A stretch of 64,000 nucleotides of DNA from Stenotrophomonas chelatiphaga (GTDB lineage: Bacteria; Pseudomonadota; Gammaproteobacteria; Xanthomonadales; Xanthomonadaceae). Below, one piece after another: positions 28,277 to 37,837 of this stretch (positions are counted from its first letter, which is position 1; every line of letters begins with the position of its first letter). The translations under genes and the position numbers were made by a program. The notes below the pieces were generated by a model that was given only the letters and a program-made list of their open reading frames with translations, did no database searches and had not been told where the DNA came from. Location: assembly GCF_001431535.1 (NCBI RefSeq), contig NZ_LDJK01000081.1, positions 1 to 64,000 of the forward strand, in the 5' to 3' direction.

Positions 28277-30178
28277 ATGCGAGTGAGCGACATGCGACTG
28301 CCGATGATGATGATCCTGCTGGTGCTGCTGGCGCTGTGCGCGCCGCTGCAGGCCCAGACCCGCCCGGAACTGGATGCGGCCGGCAACGGCCTGCTGGTGC
28401 TGAGCTACCACGACATCCGCGATGACGTGGCCGCCAAGGGCGATCCGGATGCCTATGCGGTGAGCACGCAGAACTTCGCCGCCCACCTGGACTGGCTGTC
28501 CGCGCACGGCTACCACCCGGTGTCGCTGAGCCAGCTGGTCAAGGCATCGCGCGGGGAAGCGACGCTGCCGCCCAAGCCGGTGCTGCTGACCTTCGATGAT
28601 GGCCTGCGCAGCGTCTACAGCAAGGTCTACCCGCTGCTGCGCGCCTACAACTACCCGGCGCTGGTGGCGGTGATCACCGACTACGTGGACATGGCCCCGG
28701 ATCGCACCATCGATTACGGCTACCGCCCGTTCGGCCGCGATGATTTCCTGACCTGGGACCAGCTGCGCGAGATGAAGGACAGCGGCCTGATCGAACTGGC
28801 CAGCCATACCGACAACCAGCACCACGGCGTGCAGTCCAACCCGCAGGGCAACTCCACGCCGGCGGTCATCACCCGCGCTTACGATCCGGCCACCGGTACC
28901 TACGAGAGCGCGGCTGCGTATGAAAAGCGCCTGCGCGATGACCTGTCGCGCAGTGCCGGGCTGATTGAAAAGAACCTCGGCGTGCGTCCGCAGGCGATCG
29001 TCTGGCCGTACGCGGCCTACAACCAGCTCAGCAACGACATCGCCGAGCAGCTCGGCATGCCGGTGTCCTTCGATCTGGAAGGCCGCAGCACGCCGGTCAC
29101 GCGTGACCTGCACGGGCTGGCGCGCCTGTTGGTGACCGGCAATCCGAACGTCACCGGACTGGCCTTCGAACTGCGCCGCAACACCAACCTGGACGGCACC
29201 CGCGCCCTGCAGATCGACATGGACGCGGTCTATGACAAAGACCCGGCGCAGCTGGCGCGCAACCTGGACACGCTGATCGACCGGGTCAAGAAGATCGGCC
29301 CGACCCACGTCTACCTGCAGGCCTTCGCCGATCCGGACGGCAACAACACCGCCGATGCGCTGTATTTCCCCAATCGCCACCTGCCGATGCGCGCAGACCT
29401 GTTCAACCGCGTGGCGTGGCAGCTGAAGACCCGCGCAGGCGTGAAGGTGTACGCGTGGCTGCCGGTGCTGGGCTATGAACTGCCCGATCCGGCACAGAAG
29501 CAGGCACTGGGCATCGCCAGTCCGGAAAAAGACGGCATGTACCGGATGGACTTCACCAAGCCGGCCGCTCGCCAGATCATCCTGGACATCTACGAAGACC
29601 TGGCGATCAACTCCTACTTCGAAGGCCTGCTGTTCCACGACGATGCCTACGTGCGCGATACCGAACTCACCGGCCTGGCGCAGGAAGGCGATGACGGCAA
29701 CCGGACCCAGGCGCTGATCGACTTCACCCTGGCCCTGCGCGACCGTGCGCAGCGCTGGCGACCGAAGCTGGGCACCGTGCGCAACCTGTATGCACAGCCG
29801 GTGCTGGAGCCGCAGAGCGCGGCGTGGTTCGCCCAGCGCCTGGACCTGTTCAACGCCGCCTACGACCACACCGCCCTGATGGCGATGCCGTGGATGGAAG
29901 GCAGCCGCCACCCGGAGCGCTGGCTGGACCGGCTGGTGGCCGCGGTGCGCGAACACGATCCGGAGCTGAAGCACACCCTGTTCGAACTGCAGACCGTTGA
30001 CTGGCGCACCCAGACCGCGATCCCCGGCGAGCGCCTGCGTGCGCAGGTACGCCGCCTGCAGGCACAGGGCGTGCGCCACCTGGCGTGGTACCCGGATGAC
30101 TTCATCGCGGACAAGCCTTCCACGGCCGATGCGCGCGCGGCGATGTCGGCGCGCAACTTCCCCTACCCGGAGCGGTGA
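28277..30178 (+). CDS. pgaB: Poly-beta-1,6-N-acetylglucosamine N-deacetylase
   Basis: Periplasmic enzyme that partially deacetylates PNAG for export. The 633-residue protein has a signal peptide, a CE4/NodB-like deacetylase domain (His45 in SYHDIRD, Asp107-Asp108 in LTFDDG, His177 and His182 in ASHTDNQHH) and a C-terminal glycoside-hydrolase-like domain (EGLLFHDDAYV near 455). Enteric PgaB is a lipoprotein; here the only early Cys (Cys21) is preceded by Leu-Ala-Leu, a poor lipobox, so cleavage after LQA as a soluble protein is also possible. Gaps to pgaA and pgaC are 1 bp. Confidence 0.93.
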   Translation: MRVSDMRLPMMMILLVLLALCAPLQAQTRPELDAAGNGLLVLSYHDIRDDVAAKGDPDAYAVSTQNFAAHLDWLSAHGYHPVSLSQLVKASRGEATLPPKPVLLTFDDGLRSVYSKVYPLLRAYNYPALVAVITDYVDMAPDRTIDYGYRPFGRDDFLTWDQLREMKDSGLIELASHTDNQHHGVQSNPQGNSTPAVITRAYDPATGTYESAAAYEKRLRDDLSRSAGLIEKNLGVRPQAIVWPYAAYNQLSNDIAEQLGMPVSFDLEGRSTPVTRDLHGLARLLVTGNPNVTGLAFELRRNTNLDGTRALQIDMDAVYDKDPAQLARNLDTLIDRVKKIGPTHVYLQAFADPDGNNTADALYFPNRHLPMRADLFNRVAWQLKTRAGVKVYAWLPVLGYELPDPAQKQALGIASPEKDGMYRMDFTKPAARQIILDIYEDLAINSYFEGLLFHDDAYVRDTELTGLAQEGDDGNRTQALIDFTLALRDRAQRWRPKLGTVRNLYAQPVLEPQSAAWFAQRLDLFNAAYDHTALMAMPWMEGSRHPERWLDRLVAAVREHDPELKHTLFELQTVDWRTQTAIPGERLRAQVRRLQAQGVRHLAWYPDDFIADKPSTADARAAMSARNFPYPER

Positions 30179-30179
30179 C

Positions 30180-31430
30180 ATGGACCACGCGCCTGTCTAC
30201 TACCTGTTCCAGTTCGCCTTCTTCTACCCGATGGTGATGGCGTTCTTCTGGATGTCGGGAGGCCTGTACTACTTCTTCCGGCGGGAGCGGAAGTCGCGTG
30301 ACCGCAATGATCCGCCGCCGATGGACGAGTACCCGTTCGCTTCGCTGCTGATTCCCTGCCACAACGAATCGGACAACCTGGACGACACCATCGGCGCGGC
30401 GCTGGCGCAGCGCTACCCGGACTTCGAAGTGATCGCCATCAACGATGGCAGCCGCGATGACACCGGCGCGCGCCTGGACGCGCTGGCAGCGATCCATCCG
30501 CGCCTGCGCGTGGTGCACCTGGACCGCAACCTGGGCAAGGCCAACGCGCTGCGCATGGGCGCACTGGCCGCGCGCTCGGAGTACCTGGTGTGCATCGATG
30601 GCGATGCGATGCTGGAAGAGCACGCCATGCACTGGATGGTCTGGCACCTGACCAGCGGGCCGCGCGTGGGCGCGGTCACCGGCAACCCGCGCATCCGCAA
30701 CCGCTCCACCCTGCTGGGCCGCCTGCAGGTGGCCGAATTTTCCTCGATCATCGGCATGATCAAGCGGGCCCAGCGCGTCTACGGCCGCATCTTCACCATC
30801 TCCGGGGTGATCGCCGGCTTCCGCCGCACCGCCCTGCATCGCATCGGCTACTGGGCCGATGACATGGTCACCGAAGACATCGACATCAGCTGGCGCCTGC
30901 AGCTGGACCACTGGGACATCCGCTACGAGCCCAATGCGTTGTGCTTCATCCTGATGCCGGAAACCCTGCGCGGGCTGTGGAAGCAGCGCCTGCGCTGGGC
31001 ACAGGGCGGCGTGGAGGTGCTGCTGCGGCATGGCATGAGCCTGTTCAACTGGCGCAAGCGCCGCATGTGGGGCGTGCTGGTGGAGTACATCTTCAGCGTG
31101 CTGTGGGCCTACGTGATGCTGCTGATCATCGTGTTGTGGGCGCTGGGCAAGTTCGTCGAACTGCCGCCGTCGCTGTACATCCAGACGCTGCTGCCGCAGT
31201 GGCACGGCGTGATCCTGGCGCTGGTCTGCCTGCTGCAGTTCGCCAGCAGCCTGATCATCGACCGTCGTTACGAAATCAACATCGGCCGCAATTACTTCTG
31301 GGTGATCTGGTACCCGATGGCCTACTGGTTGATCAGCCTCTTCACCACCCTGGTGGCACTGCCGAAAACGCTGATGAAGCGGGGCAGGAAGCGCGCCACC
31401 TGGGTCAGTCCAGACCGGGGAATTCGATGA
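30180..31430 (+). CDS. pgaC: Poly-beta-1,6-N-acetylglucosamine synthase (GT2)
   Basis: Processive family 2 glycosyltransferase in the inner membrane that polymerises UDP-GlcNAc. The 416-residue protein has N-terminal membrane helices, a catalytic domain with SLLIPCHNE, the DGD metal site (VCIDGDAML), TEDIDISWRL and the processive motif QRLRW (KQRLRWAQGG), then C-terminal helices. Overlaps pgaD by 4 bp (ATGA). Enteric PgaC needs PgaD and is stimulated by cyclic di-GMP. Confidence 0.95.
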   Translation: MDHAPVYYLFQFAFFYPMVMAFFWMSGGLYYFFRRERKSRDRNDPPPMDEYPFASLLIPCHNESDNLDDTIGAALAQRYPDFEVIAINDGSRDDTGARLDALAAIHPRLRVVHLDRNLGKANALRMGALAARSEYLVCIDGDAMLEEHAMHWMVWHLTSGPRVGAVTGNPRIRNRSTLLGRLQVAEFSSIIGMIKRAQRVYGRIFTISGVIAGFRRTALHRIGYWADDMVTEDIDISWRLQLDHWDIRYEPNALCFILMPETLRGLWKQRLRWAQGGVEVLLRHGMSLFNWRKRRMWGVLVEYIFSVLWAYVMLLIIVLWALGKFVELPPSLYIQTLLPQWHGVILALVCLLQFASSLIIDRRYEINIGRNYFWVIWYPMAYWLISLFTTLVALPKTLMKRGRKRATWVSPDRGIR

Positions 31431-31921
31431 ACGCCAACAAGCCGTCGCGTCGTTTCGATTCGCGCCTCATCCAGAAGCCGCGCCAGCAGCCACGCCTGCA
31501 GCGCACTGCATGGGGATTCGTCACCATCGCGTTCTGGGCGTTCTATTTCTACCTGTGGGCGCCGGTGCTGACGTTGATTTCGTGGCTGGTCGGTGGACGC
31601 CTGGCGTGGCTGCAGTTGTATGAGCGCAAGCAGCAGCTGGATCCGTTCATCGTCATCGCGCTGCCGGTGCTGCTGATCGGCTGCGCGGCCCTGTTGATCC
31701 TGTGGGCCGAGTACAACCGCTACCGGTTTGCCGGCAAGGAACGGCGCACCCCGCGCGTGGATGTCGCACTGCCGGAGATCGCTCGCGACCTTGGCGCCAG
31801 CGATGCGCTGGCACGCCAGCTGTCCGGGGCGAAGGCGGTCACGCTGCACATGGATGATGATGCACGCCCGGTCGGCATGACCGAACAGGTGCTGATGGTG
31901 CGCCCGCTCGCGGTCGGCTGA
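31427..31921 (+). CDS. pgaD: PNAG biosynthesis accessory protein PgaD
   Basis: Small partner of PgaC, 164 residues, longer than the 137-residue enteric protein because of a C-terminal extension after the membrane domain. Two membrane helices are evident (WGFVTIAFWAFYFYLWAPVLTLISWL, about 29-54, and FIVIALPVLLIGCAALLILWAEY). The PgaD hallmark WLVGGRLAWLQLY is close to that of relatives. Together with PgaC it forms the cyclic di-GMP-responsive synthase. SMAG-like repeats follow directly. Confidence 0.88.
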   Translation: MNANKPSRRFDSRLIQKPRQQPRLQRTAWGFVTIAFWAFYFYLWAPVLTLISWLVGGRLAWLQLYERKQQLDPFIVIALPVLLIGCAALLILWAEYNRYRFAGKERRTPRVDVALPEIARDLGASDALARQLSGAKAVTLHMDDDARPVGMTEQVLMVRPLAVG

Positions 31922-31940
31922 CCTGCGGCTACCCGCCCTG

Positions 31941-32068
31941 CGGTAGTAACGGCCGCTGGCCGTCTGCTCCTGCCCTCGGTGGGTGACGACCGTTGGTCGT
32001 CACGCCAGTGACGGCCGCTGGCCGTCTGCTCCTGGCCTCGGTGGGTGACGACCGTTGGTCGTCACGCC
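31941..32068. repeat. SMAG-like palindromic repeats, two tandem units (62-bp period)
   Basis: Two near-identical units (31946-32006 and 32008-32068) each hold two stem-loops: ACGGCC-gct-GGCCGT and GTGACGACC-gtt-GGTCGTCAC. The first begins next to GTAG, the tetranucleotide typical of SMAG elements in Stenotrophomonas. The second unit reaches past the proA stop codon. The array separates convergent pgaD and proA and can form hairpins in both transcripts. Confidence 0.85.
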
Positions 32069-33318
32069 TTGGCCGTACGCACCTGGCCTTCGCCGCGCAC
32101 CACGAAACGTTCCACCGTCAACGCTTCCAGGCCCATCGGGCCGTAGGCATGCAGGCGCGTGGTGGAAATGCCGATCTCGCTGCCCAGCCCCAACTGGCCG
32201 CCATCGGAAAAACGCGATGATGCATTGACCATCACCACCGCCGACTGCAGGGCGTGGATGAAGCGTTCGGCGTGGTCCGCGTCCCGCGTAGCGATCACTT
32301 CCGTGTGGTCGGAGGTGTAGCGGCGGATATGCGTGATGGCCGCCTCCAGATCGTCCACCACTTTCACCGCGATCACCAGGTCCAGGAACTCGGCCGCGTA
32401 GTCTTCATCGGTGGCCGCCGTACTGCCCGCCAGCAGCGGCAGGGACAGGGCGTCGGCGCGCAGCTCGACGCCGCGTGCGGCCAGCGCCTGGCCGGCGCGC
32501 GGCAGGAATTCCGCAGCGACATCCCGGTGCACCAGCAGGGTTTCCAGCGAGTTGCACGCCGAGGGCCGGCTGCACTTGCCGTCCACCAGCAGGTCGATGG
32601 CCTGATCGATATCGGCGCTGGCATCCACGAACAGATGGCAGACGCCCTTGTAGTGCTTGATCACCGGCACGCGCGCATGTTCGGCGACGAAGCGGATCAA
32701 CCCTTCGCCACCGCGCGGGATCGCCAGGTCGATCAAGTCATGCAGTTGCAGCAGTTCCAGCATCGCCTCGCGGCGCAGGTCAGTCAGCACCGTCACCGCC
32801 GCCTCTGGCACGCCGTGCGCAGGCAATGCGCTGCCCAGTGCGGCGGCGATGGCGGTGTTGGAATGGATCGCCTCCGAGCCGCCGCGCAGGATCACCCCGT
32901 TGCCGGCCTTCAGGCACAGCGCCGCGGCCTCGGCGGTGACGTTCGGGCGCGCTTCGTAGATCATCGCGATCACCCCCAGCGGCACGCGCACTTTCTGTAC
33001 GCGGATGCCATTGGGACGCACGTCGTCACGGGTCACCTGGCCTACCGGATCCGGCAGCCCGGCCACGTCGCGCAGCGCCTGCGCCATCGCGAACAGACGC
33101 GGCGGGTCCAGCATCAGCCGGTCCAGCATCGCGCTGCCGATGCCCTTGTCACGCGCGGCGGCGAGATCGCGTGCATTGGCGGCCAGGATCTGCCCGGCAT
33201 GCGATTCCAGCGCAGCGGCCATGGACTGCAGCAGCGCGGTGCGCTGCACCGTGTCGAGCCCGGCCACCACGGTGGCCGCAGCGCGGCAGGCGCGTGCTTG
33301 TCCTTCGATATCGCTCAT
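32062..33318 (-). CDS. proA: Glutamate-5-semialdehyde dehydrogenase (gamma-glutamyl phosphate reductase)
   Basis: Second step of proline synthesis: NADPH reduction of L-glutamyl-5-phosphate. The 418-residue protein has the catalytic Cys255 in [10 protein letters not shown] and the dinucleotide region [14 protein letters not shown]. The ATG at 33318 is preferred; a GTG at 33330 would add four residues. Its stop codon lies inside a SMAG-like repeat. In related genomes proA directly follows proB; here a plus-strand gene of 1.4 kb lies between them, so proA must have its own promoter or rely on very long transcription. Confidence 0.95.
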   Translation of the reverse strand: MSDIEGQARACRAAATVVAGLDTVQRTALLQSMAAALESHAGQILAANARDLAAARDKGIGSAMLDRLMLDPPRLFAMAQALRDVAGLPDPVGQVTRDDVRPNGIRVQKVRVPLGVIAMIYEARPNVTAEAAALCLKAGNGVILRGGSEAIHSNTAIAAALGSALPAHGVPEAAVTVLTDLRREAMLELLQLHDLIDLAIPRGGEGLIRFVAEHARVPVIKHYKGVCHLFVDASADIDQAIDLLVDGKCSRPSACNSLETLLVHRDVAAEFLPRAGQALAARGVELRADALSLPLLAGSTAATDEDYAAEFLDLVIAVKVVDDLEAAITHIRRYTSDHTEVIATRDADHAERFIHALQSAVVMVNASSRFSDGGQLGLGSEIGISTTRLHAYGPMGLEALTVERFVVRGEGQVRTAKA

Positions 33319-33522
33319 GGCAGCAGGCACTGACCGGGTTCACAAGGTGGGAACCGGAGTATAGCCGAGGCCTGCACTGGGCCTTGGCCGGGTGACCCCG
33401 CACCCGCCTGTCTGGTCTGACTCCTTCCGTCGGAGCGTTCGCCGTCGTTGCGGGTTCATCGGCGGCGCCACAGGGCGCACCTGTACTGACTTCAAGCTGC
33501 CCGGGCGCATGTGCGCAATGCT

Positions 33523-33553
33523 GGGCCGGGCCTTTGAATCCAGCGCCCGGCCC
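33523..33553. promoter_or_regulatory. Inverted repeat upstream of the Ig-like repeat gene
   Basis: GGGCCGGGC (33523-33531) and GCCCGGCCC (33545-33553) form a perfect 9-bp stem with a 13-base loop, 35 bp before the start of the next gene. No T-tract follows. It could be a 5'-leader hairpin, or mark the edge of the segment that separates proA from proB. Confidence 0.35.
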
Positions 33554-33587
33554 GCAACCCGACCCTGACCATGGAGCCGACCAAGCA

Positions 33588-35030
33588 ATGTCGACCAACG
33601 CCGAAGAATCCAATCCTCGCGATCCGTCCCCCGATCCCACCATCCACCTCGCCATTGACAATGTCACGTTGGCACCGCAGGCCGGCGCGGCGATCGACTT
33701 CAGGATCAGTGCCTCCACGCTCCTCAATCCCAGCGCCGGCTACCAGCTATGGAGCGAAGACAGTGAAGGAAAACTGCATCGCCATAGTGCTACGAAAAGC
33801 AGTGGGGAGATGCACTCCCAGCCTTTCGGCACGCGACAGTGGTGGGCATCAGTGGGAAAAAATTCCAACCGCACGATGCGATTCTTCGCAGCACGCGAAC
33901 GGGAAAACCCGAGGCGGGCCAGCGAGTATGTGGACGTACCGCTGCCCGAGGTACCTCCACCGGCCGAGTTCACCGCCCGCGACGGTGTGATGAAAGTGGT
34001 GGCAACCGGCAGAGTGCGGCCAAACGCATCAGCCCAGCTCAGTGTCAGCGGGCGGGTCACGACCGTCGAGGCGAATCGCGACGGCCGCTGGACAGCCACC
34101 GTCGTTGCAGCGGAGGGAACACACACCGCCAGCGCAATCGCGCTCGATGTGCGACTGGGCAACTCGGCTCCCGCTTCTACAAGCGTTACCGTCAGCGCCC
34201 CCCCGCACATCCCCCTGGGACTGCAGTTTCCAGAAGAAGGCAGAAAGATTACCCGGATAACGCGCGTTACCGGCGTCTCCACTCCATACTCGGACTTGCA
34301 GGTGTCGCTGGGCGAGGGTCCTCCAGCCACAGCAACAGCGAATCCGGGCGGCGCATGGGAAGTCAGTGAGGTCCGCTCCGAGCGCTCCGGAGAGGTCGTG
34401 CTGCGGGTTGAAAATCTGTCAACCGGGGAGGTCGTTGAACGCCGTGTCGAGGTCGACTATTTTTCGCCCTGGAGCGTCTCTCGTCTGATCGCTGGCCCTC
34501 TGGTCGATGAAACCGGCCTGGTCACTCGGTTCGGTGCCATCGCCGAGGGCACGGGCGAGCACTTCGACATCATTGAGTTCAGCGTGGGCAGGGACGGTCC
34601 GTGGACAGAACTGAGCACCGTTGACGAAAACGGTGTGTGGCGATTCGAGCACTTGATCACCCCCCCACCAGCGCCGTTCCGGCCGGGACGACTATTCCTG
34701 CGTACGGCGAGCGATCCGCTCGCCCAGCTGCACACGGTCGAGTTTCAGGCACCGATCATCACCTCACCACGGGAAGGGGCAGAGACGGGCCCTACTCCTG
34801 TCTTCAGCGGCACCGCAGTGGGCCCCTTCGATATCGAGCTGGCAGACGGCAGCAAACAGCATCTCAGACCAGACAAGGAGAACAAATGGAGCATTGAAGT
34901 CGGGCCGCTCGCGCCCGGAGAGCACACCATCATCGCACGCATGTCTTCCCGGCCGCAGCGCGAGATCACCCGACGCACCATCCGGGTGCTGGCAGAAGCG
35001 CCTCCCGGAGTTCCCGATGTAAACCCGTAG
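33588..35030 (+). CDS. Hypothetical protein with bacterial Ig-like repeats
   Basis: A 480-residue protein of unknown function. The N-terminal 125 residues (Pro/Asp-rich start, then LWSEDSEGKLHRHSATK and TRQWWASVGKNSNRTMRFFAARERE) match nothing I recognise. The rest reads as about four beta-sandwich repeats of 80-90 residues, each with a central Trp after Gly or Asn (DGRWTATV, GGAWEVSEV, NGVWRFEHL, NKWSIEVGPLAPGEHTI), a pattern common in Bap-like and adhesin Ig domains. No signal peptide, anchor or membrane helix is visible. It is on the opposite strand to the arg/pro cluster and splits proB from proA. Its wobble positions look less GC-biased than its neighbours, which suggests later arrival. 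Confidence 0.7.
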   Translation: MSTNAEESNPRDPSPDPTIHLAIDNVTLAPQAGAAIDFRISASTLLNPSAGYQLWSEDSEGKLHRHSATKSSGEMHSQPFGTRQWWASVGKNSNRTMRFFAARERENPRRASEYVDVPLPEVPPPAEFTARDGVMKVVATGRVRPNASAQLSVSGRVTTVEANRDGRWTATVVAAEGTHTASAIALDVRLGNSAPASTSVTVSAPPHIPLGLQFPEEGRKITRITRVTGVSTPYSDLQVSLGEGPPATATANPGGAWEVSEVRSERSGEVVLRVENLSTGEVVERRVEVDYFSPWSVSRLIAGPLVDETGLVTRFGAIAEGTGEHFDIIEFSVGRDGPWTELSTVDENGVWRFEHLITPPPAPFRPGRLFLRTASDPLAQLHTVEFQAPIITSPREGAETGPTPVFSGTAVGPFDIELADGSKQHLRPDKENKWSIEVGPLAPGEHTIIARMSSRPQREITRRTIRVLAEAPPGVPDVNP

Positions 35031-35064
35031 CAGTAGACGCGAAACAGCCGTGCACAGCGCGACG

Positions 35065-36228
35065 CTAGACCAGCACCAGGTCGTCGCGGTGCACGACGTT
35101 GCCCCCGTAGTTGTAGCCGAGCGCCGCTTCGATATCCCGCGAATGGCGCCCGGCGATGCGGCGTATGTCGCTGGCCGCGTACTGGGTGACGCCGCGCGCG
35201 ACGCTCGCCTCGCCACCGCCGGCCCCCGGCCGGCAGCGGATTTCGACCATGTCGCCCCGCCGGAACTCACCGTCCGCCCCGGTGATGCCCCCCGGCAACA
35301 GCGACGCGCCCTTGCCGCGCATCGCCTGCACGGCGCCGTCGTCGATCCAGATCACCCCGGGTTCCACGGGGGCGTGCCGCAGCCAGTACTTGCGTGCGGC
35401 CTCGCGGCTCTGTGACGCATGCAGGCGCGTGCCATGCAGACGCCCCTGCGCAAGCGCGCGCACCACATCGCCGTTGCGGCCATTGAACAGTATCGTTTCG
35501 ATGCCCAGCCGCGCCGCTTTCGATGCGGCTTCCAACTTGGTGCGCATGCCGCCGGTGCCTGCGCTGCTGCCGCTGCCGCCCGCCATCGCCAGCACGTCGG
35601 CGGTCAATTCCTGCACCTGCGGGATCGGCTGCGCCGACGCATCGCGGCGCGGATCGGCGCTGTACAGGCCGTCGATGTCCGTGGCGATGAACAGCACATC
35701 CGCATCCACAAGCGCCGCCACGGTGGCGGCCAGGTTGTCGTTGTCGCCAAGCTTGAGCTCGTCCACCGATACGGTGTCGTTCTCGTTGACCACCGGCAGC
35801 GCGCCCAGCCGCAGCAGCTCGTTGAGGGTAGCGCGTGCGTTGAGATAACGACGGCGGTTGCGCAGGTCATCGTGGGTGAGCAGCACCTGCGCCACGGGCC
35901 GTTCGAAGAAGCGCTGCCACAGGCCGATCAGCTGGGCCTGGCCGAGTGCGGCCAATGCCTGGCGGGCGGCCATCGCCGCACCGGCCGCCTCGACCCGCGG
36001 CAGGATCGCGCGGCCGGCGGCGACCGCGCCGGAAGACACGATCACCACTTCGCGGCCTGCCAGCACGTTGGCCGATACGAACTGGGCAAGCCCCAGGGCA
36101 TGGCGTGGGGACAGCCCGCCGCCATCTGCGGCGAGCAGGCTGCTGCCGACCTTCAGCACGGCGCGCCGCCAGTCCGGCAACGCTTGTTCGGGAAACGGCG
36201 ATGCGGTCATGGCGGCAGGGTCGATCAT
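35065..36228 (-). CDS. proB: Glutamate 5-kinase
   Basis: First step of proline synthesis, feedback-inhibited by proline in relatives. The 387-residue protein has an N-terminal amino-acid kinase domain (VLKVGSSLLAADGGG, VIVSSGAVAAGR, NENDTVSVDELKLGDNDNLAATVA, GTGGMRTKLEAA) and a C-terminal PUA domain (from about 290). Two starts are possible, 36228 or 36210; neither has a strong ribosome site. It begins 10 bp after the YciI-like gene, so it is probably co-transcribed with argH. Confidence 0.95.
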   Translation of the reverse strand: MIDPAAMTASPFPEQALPDWRRAVLKVGSSLLAADGGGLSPRHALGLAQFVSANVLAGREVVIVSSGAVAAGRAILPRVEAAGAAMAARQALAALGQAQLIGLWQRFFERPVAQVLLTHDDLRNRRRYLNARATLNELLRLGALPVVNENDTVSVDELKLGDNDNLAATVAALVDADVLFIATDIDGLYSADPRRDASAQPIPQVQELTADVLAMAGGSGSSAGTGGMRTKLEAASKAARLGIETILFNGRNGDVVRALAQGRLHGTRLHASQSREAARKYWLRHAPVEPGVIWIDDGAVQAMRGKGASLLPGGITGADGEFRRGDMVEIRCRPGAGGGEASVARGVTQYAASDIRRIAGRHSRDIEAALGYNYGGNVVHRDDLVLV

Positions 36229-36238
36229 CAGGAGGGGC

Positions 36239-36502
36239 TCACCGGGTGGTCCATTCGTGGACGGTCAGGTCCGAAGACTGCAGGGTCACCAGCGGATCGC
36301 GCGCGACGATGGCGCGGGCCTGCTCCAGGCTGTCCACGTTGCACAGCACGTATGCCCCGCCGCTGCCGTCACTGAAACCGCCGGTCAGCTGCAGCTGGCC
36401 GGCAGCACGCAGTTCATCAAGGAAGGCGATGTGCGGTTGCACCGCCGCCGGATCGAAATCCGGCCGCCGCATCGCCATCACCAGATACAGCGTGGCGGCC
36501 AT
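36239..36502 (-). CDS. YciI-like protein
   Basis: An 87-residue ferredoxin-like-fold protein. Landmarks are FLDELRAAGQLQLTGGF, then a block of small residues and DSLEQARAIVARDPLVTLQSSDLTVHEW, the YciI pattern with the His/Asp near the active-site cleft. Function unknown for most relatives. Its ATG overlaps the argH stop by one base (TGATG). Its position between argH and proB is conserved-looking but not explained. Confidence 0.8.
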   Translation of the reverse strand: MAATLYLVMAMRRPDFDPAAVQPHIAFLDELRAAGQLQLTGGFSDGSGGAYVLCNVDSLEQARAIVARDPLVTLQSSDLTVHEWTTR

Positions 36503-37797
36503 CAGGCCAGTGCCTGCCAGCGCGCGCGCAGGACGTCCAGGCGCAGGTCGGCGGCGGCGCCGGGCGACACCCGCGCGGCCAGGCTGCCTTCCGGCGTACG
36601 GCCCTGGCCCGCCGTGTCTGCGCCTGCCGCTGCGGCCTTGTAGGCTTCGCGGAACGGCACGCCGGCGACGGCCGCCTCGACCGCCACGTCGGTGGCGTAC
36701 ATGCCTGAATCGATCCCGGCCAGCAGCTTGTCGTTGCGCCATTCCAGGTTGGCCAGCAGCGCCGGCAGCAGTTCCAGCGCGGCCAGGCCGCGGCCGAAGC
36801 CGTGGAAGATCGCGCCCTTGGAACCCTGCAGGTCACGGTGGTAGCCGGACGGCAGCGACAGCAGCTGCTCGATTTCGGTGCGTGCCGCGGCGACGCTGGC
36901 GTGGGTCGCGCGCATCAGCTCGATGACATCGGGATTGCGTTTGTTCGGCATGATCGAACTGCCGGTGGTGTACTGCGCCGGCAGTGCCACGAAACCGAAC
37001 TCCGCGCTGGTGAACAGGGACAGGTCCCAGGCGATGCGGCGAAGGTCCAGCGTCGCGCCGCCGAGTGCTTCCAGCGCGGCCATTTCGAACTTGCCGCGCG
37101 AAAGCTGCGCGTAGATCGGCGATACCTGCATGCGCGCGAAGCCGAGCGCGGCAGTGGTGTGTTCGCGGTCCAGCGGCAGGTTGACGCCGTAGCCGGCGGC
37201 GGTGCCCAGCGGATTGGCATCCACCAGCGCATGCGTATCGCGGGCGCGGATGGCGTTGTCGATGAACGCCTCGGCCCAGCCCGCCCACCACATGCCGGCC
37301 GAGGACACCACGGCGCGCTGGATGTGCGTATAGCCCGGAATCGGAAGGTCCTTCTCGGCGTCGGCCCGATCCAGCGCCACCTTGGCGATCTCCGCGCTGA
37401 GCTGCGCTACGCGCTGCAGCTTTTCCTTCAGCCACAGCCGGGTCGCCACCAGCACCTGGTCGTTGCGGCTGCGGCCGGTGTGGATGCGGCGACCGGCATC
37501 GCCGAGGCGGTCGGTCAGGCGCGCTTCGATGGCCGAATGGCCGTCTTCGTATTGCTCGTCCAGCACGAAACGCCCGGCACGGAAGTCATCGGCCAGCACC
37601 TCCAGTTCACGCTGCAGGCCGGCCAGCTCGTCGGCGCTGAGGATGCCGATGTGCGCCAGGCCCTCGGCGTGCGCGGCACTGGCGGCGATGTCATGCAGGA
37701 AGAATTCGCGATCAAGGATCACGTCATCACCGGCGAGGAAGGTCTGGATCTTTGCGTCGACCGCGACGCCCGGCTTCTGCCACAGAAGGTCTGCCAT
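36502..37797 (-). CDS. argH: Argininosuccinate lyase
   Basis: Last step of arginine synthesis: splits argininosuccinate to arginine and fumarate. The 431-residue protein has the fumarase/lyase signature [12 protein letters not shown], the [10 protein letters not shown] segment and [10 protein letters not shown]. The ATG at 37797 is preferred because GGAG lies 6 bases before it; an ATG at 37809 would add MEHS. The Ala/Gly-rich C-terminal part is longer than in some relatives. It lies 40 bp after argC. Confidence 0.96.
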   Translation of the reverse strand: MADLLWQKPGVAVDAKIQTFLAGDDVILDREFFLHDIAASAAHAEGLAHIGILSADELAGLQRELEVLADDFRAGRFVLDEQYEDGHSAIEARLTDRLGDAGRRIHTGRSRNDQVLVATRLWLKEKLQRVAQLSAEIAKVALDRADAEKDLPIPGYTHIQRAVVSSAGMWWAGWAEAFIDNAIRARDTHALVDANPLGTAAGYGVNLPLDREHTTAALGFARMQVSPIYAQLSRGKFEMAALEALGGATLDLRRIAWDLSLFTSAEFGFVALPAQYTTGSSIMPNKRNPDVIELMRATHASVAAARTEIEQLLSLPSGYHRDLQGSKGAIFHGFGRGLAALELLPALLANLEWRNDKLLAGIDSGMYATDVAVEAAVAGVPFREAYKAAAAGADTAGQGRTPEGSLAARVSPGAAADLRLDVLRARWQALA

Positions 37798-37837
37798 GCT
37801 GTGCTCCATCGGCGGCCTGGGCCGCCCGTTGATTCAA

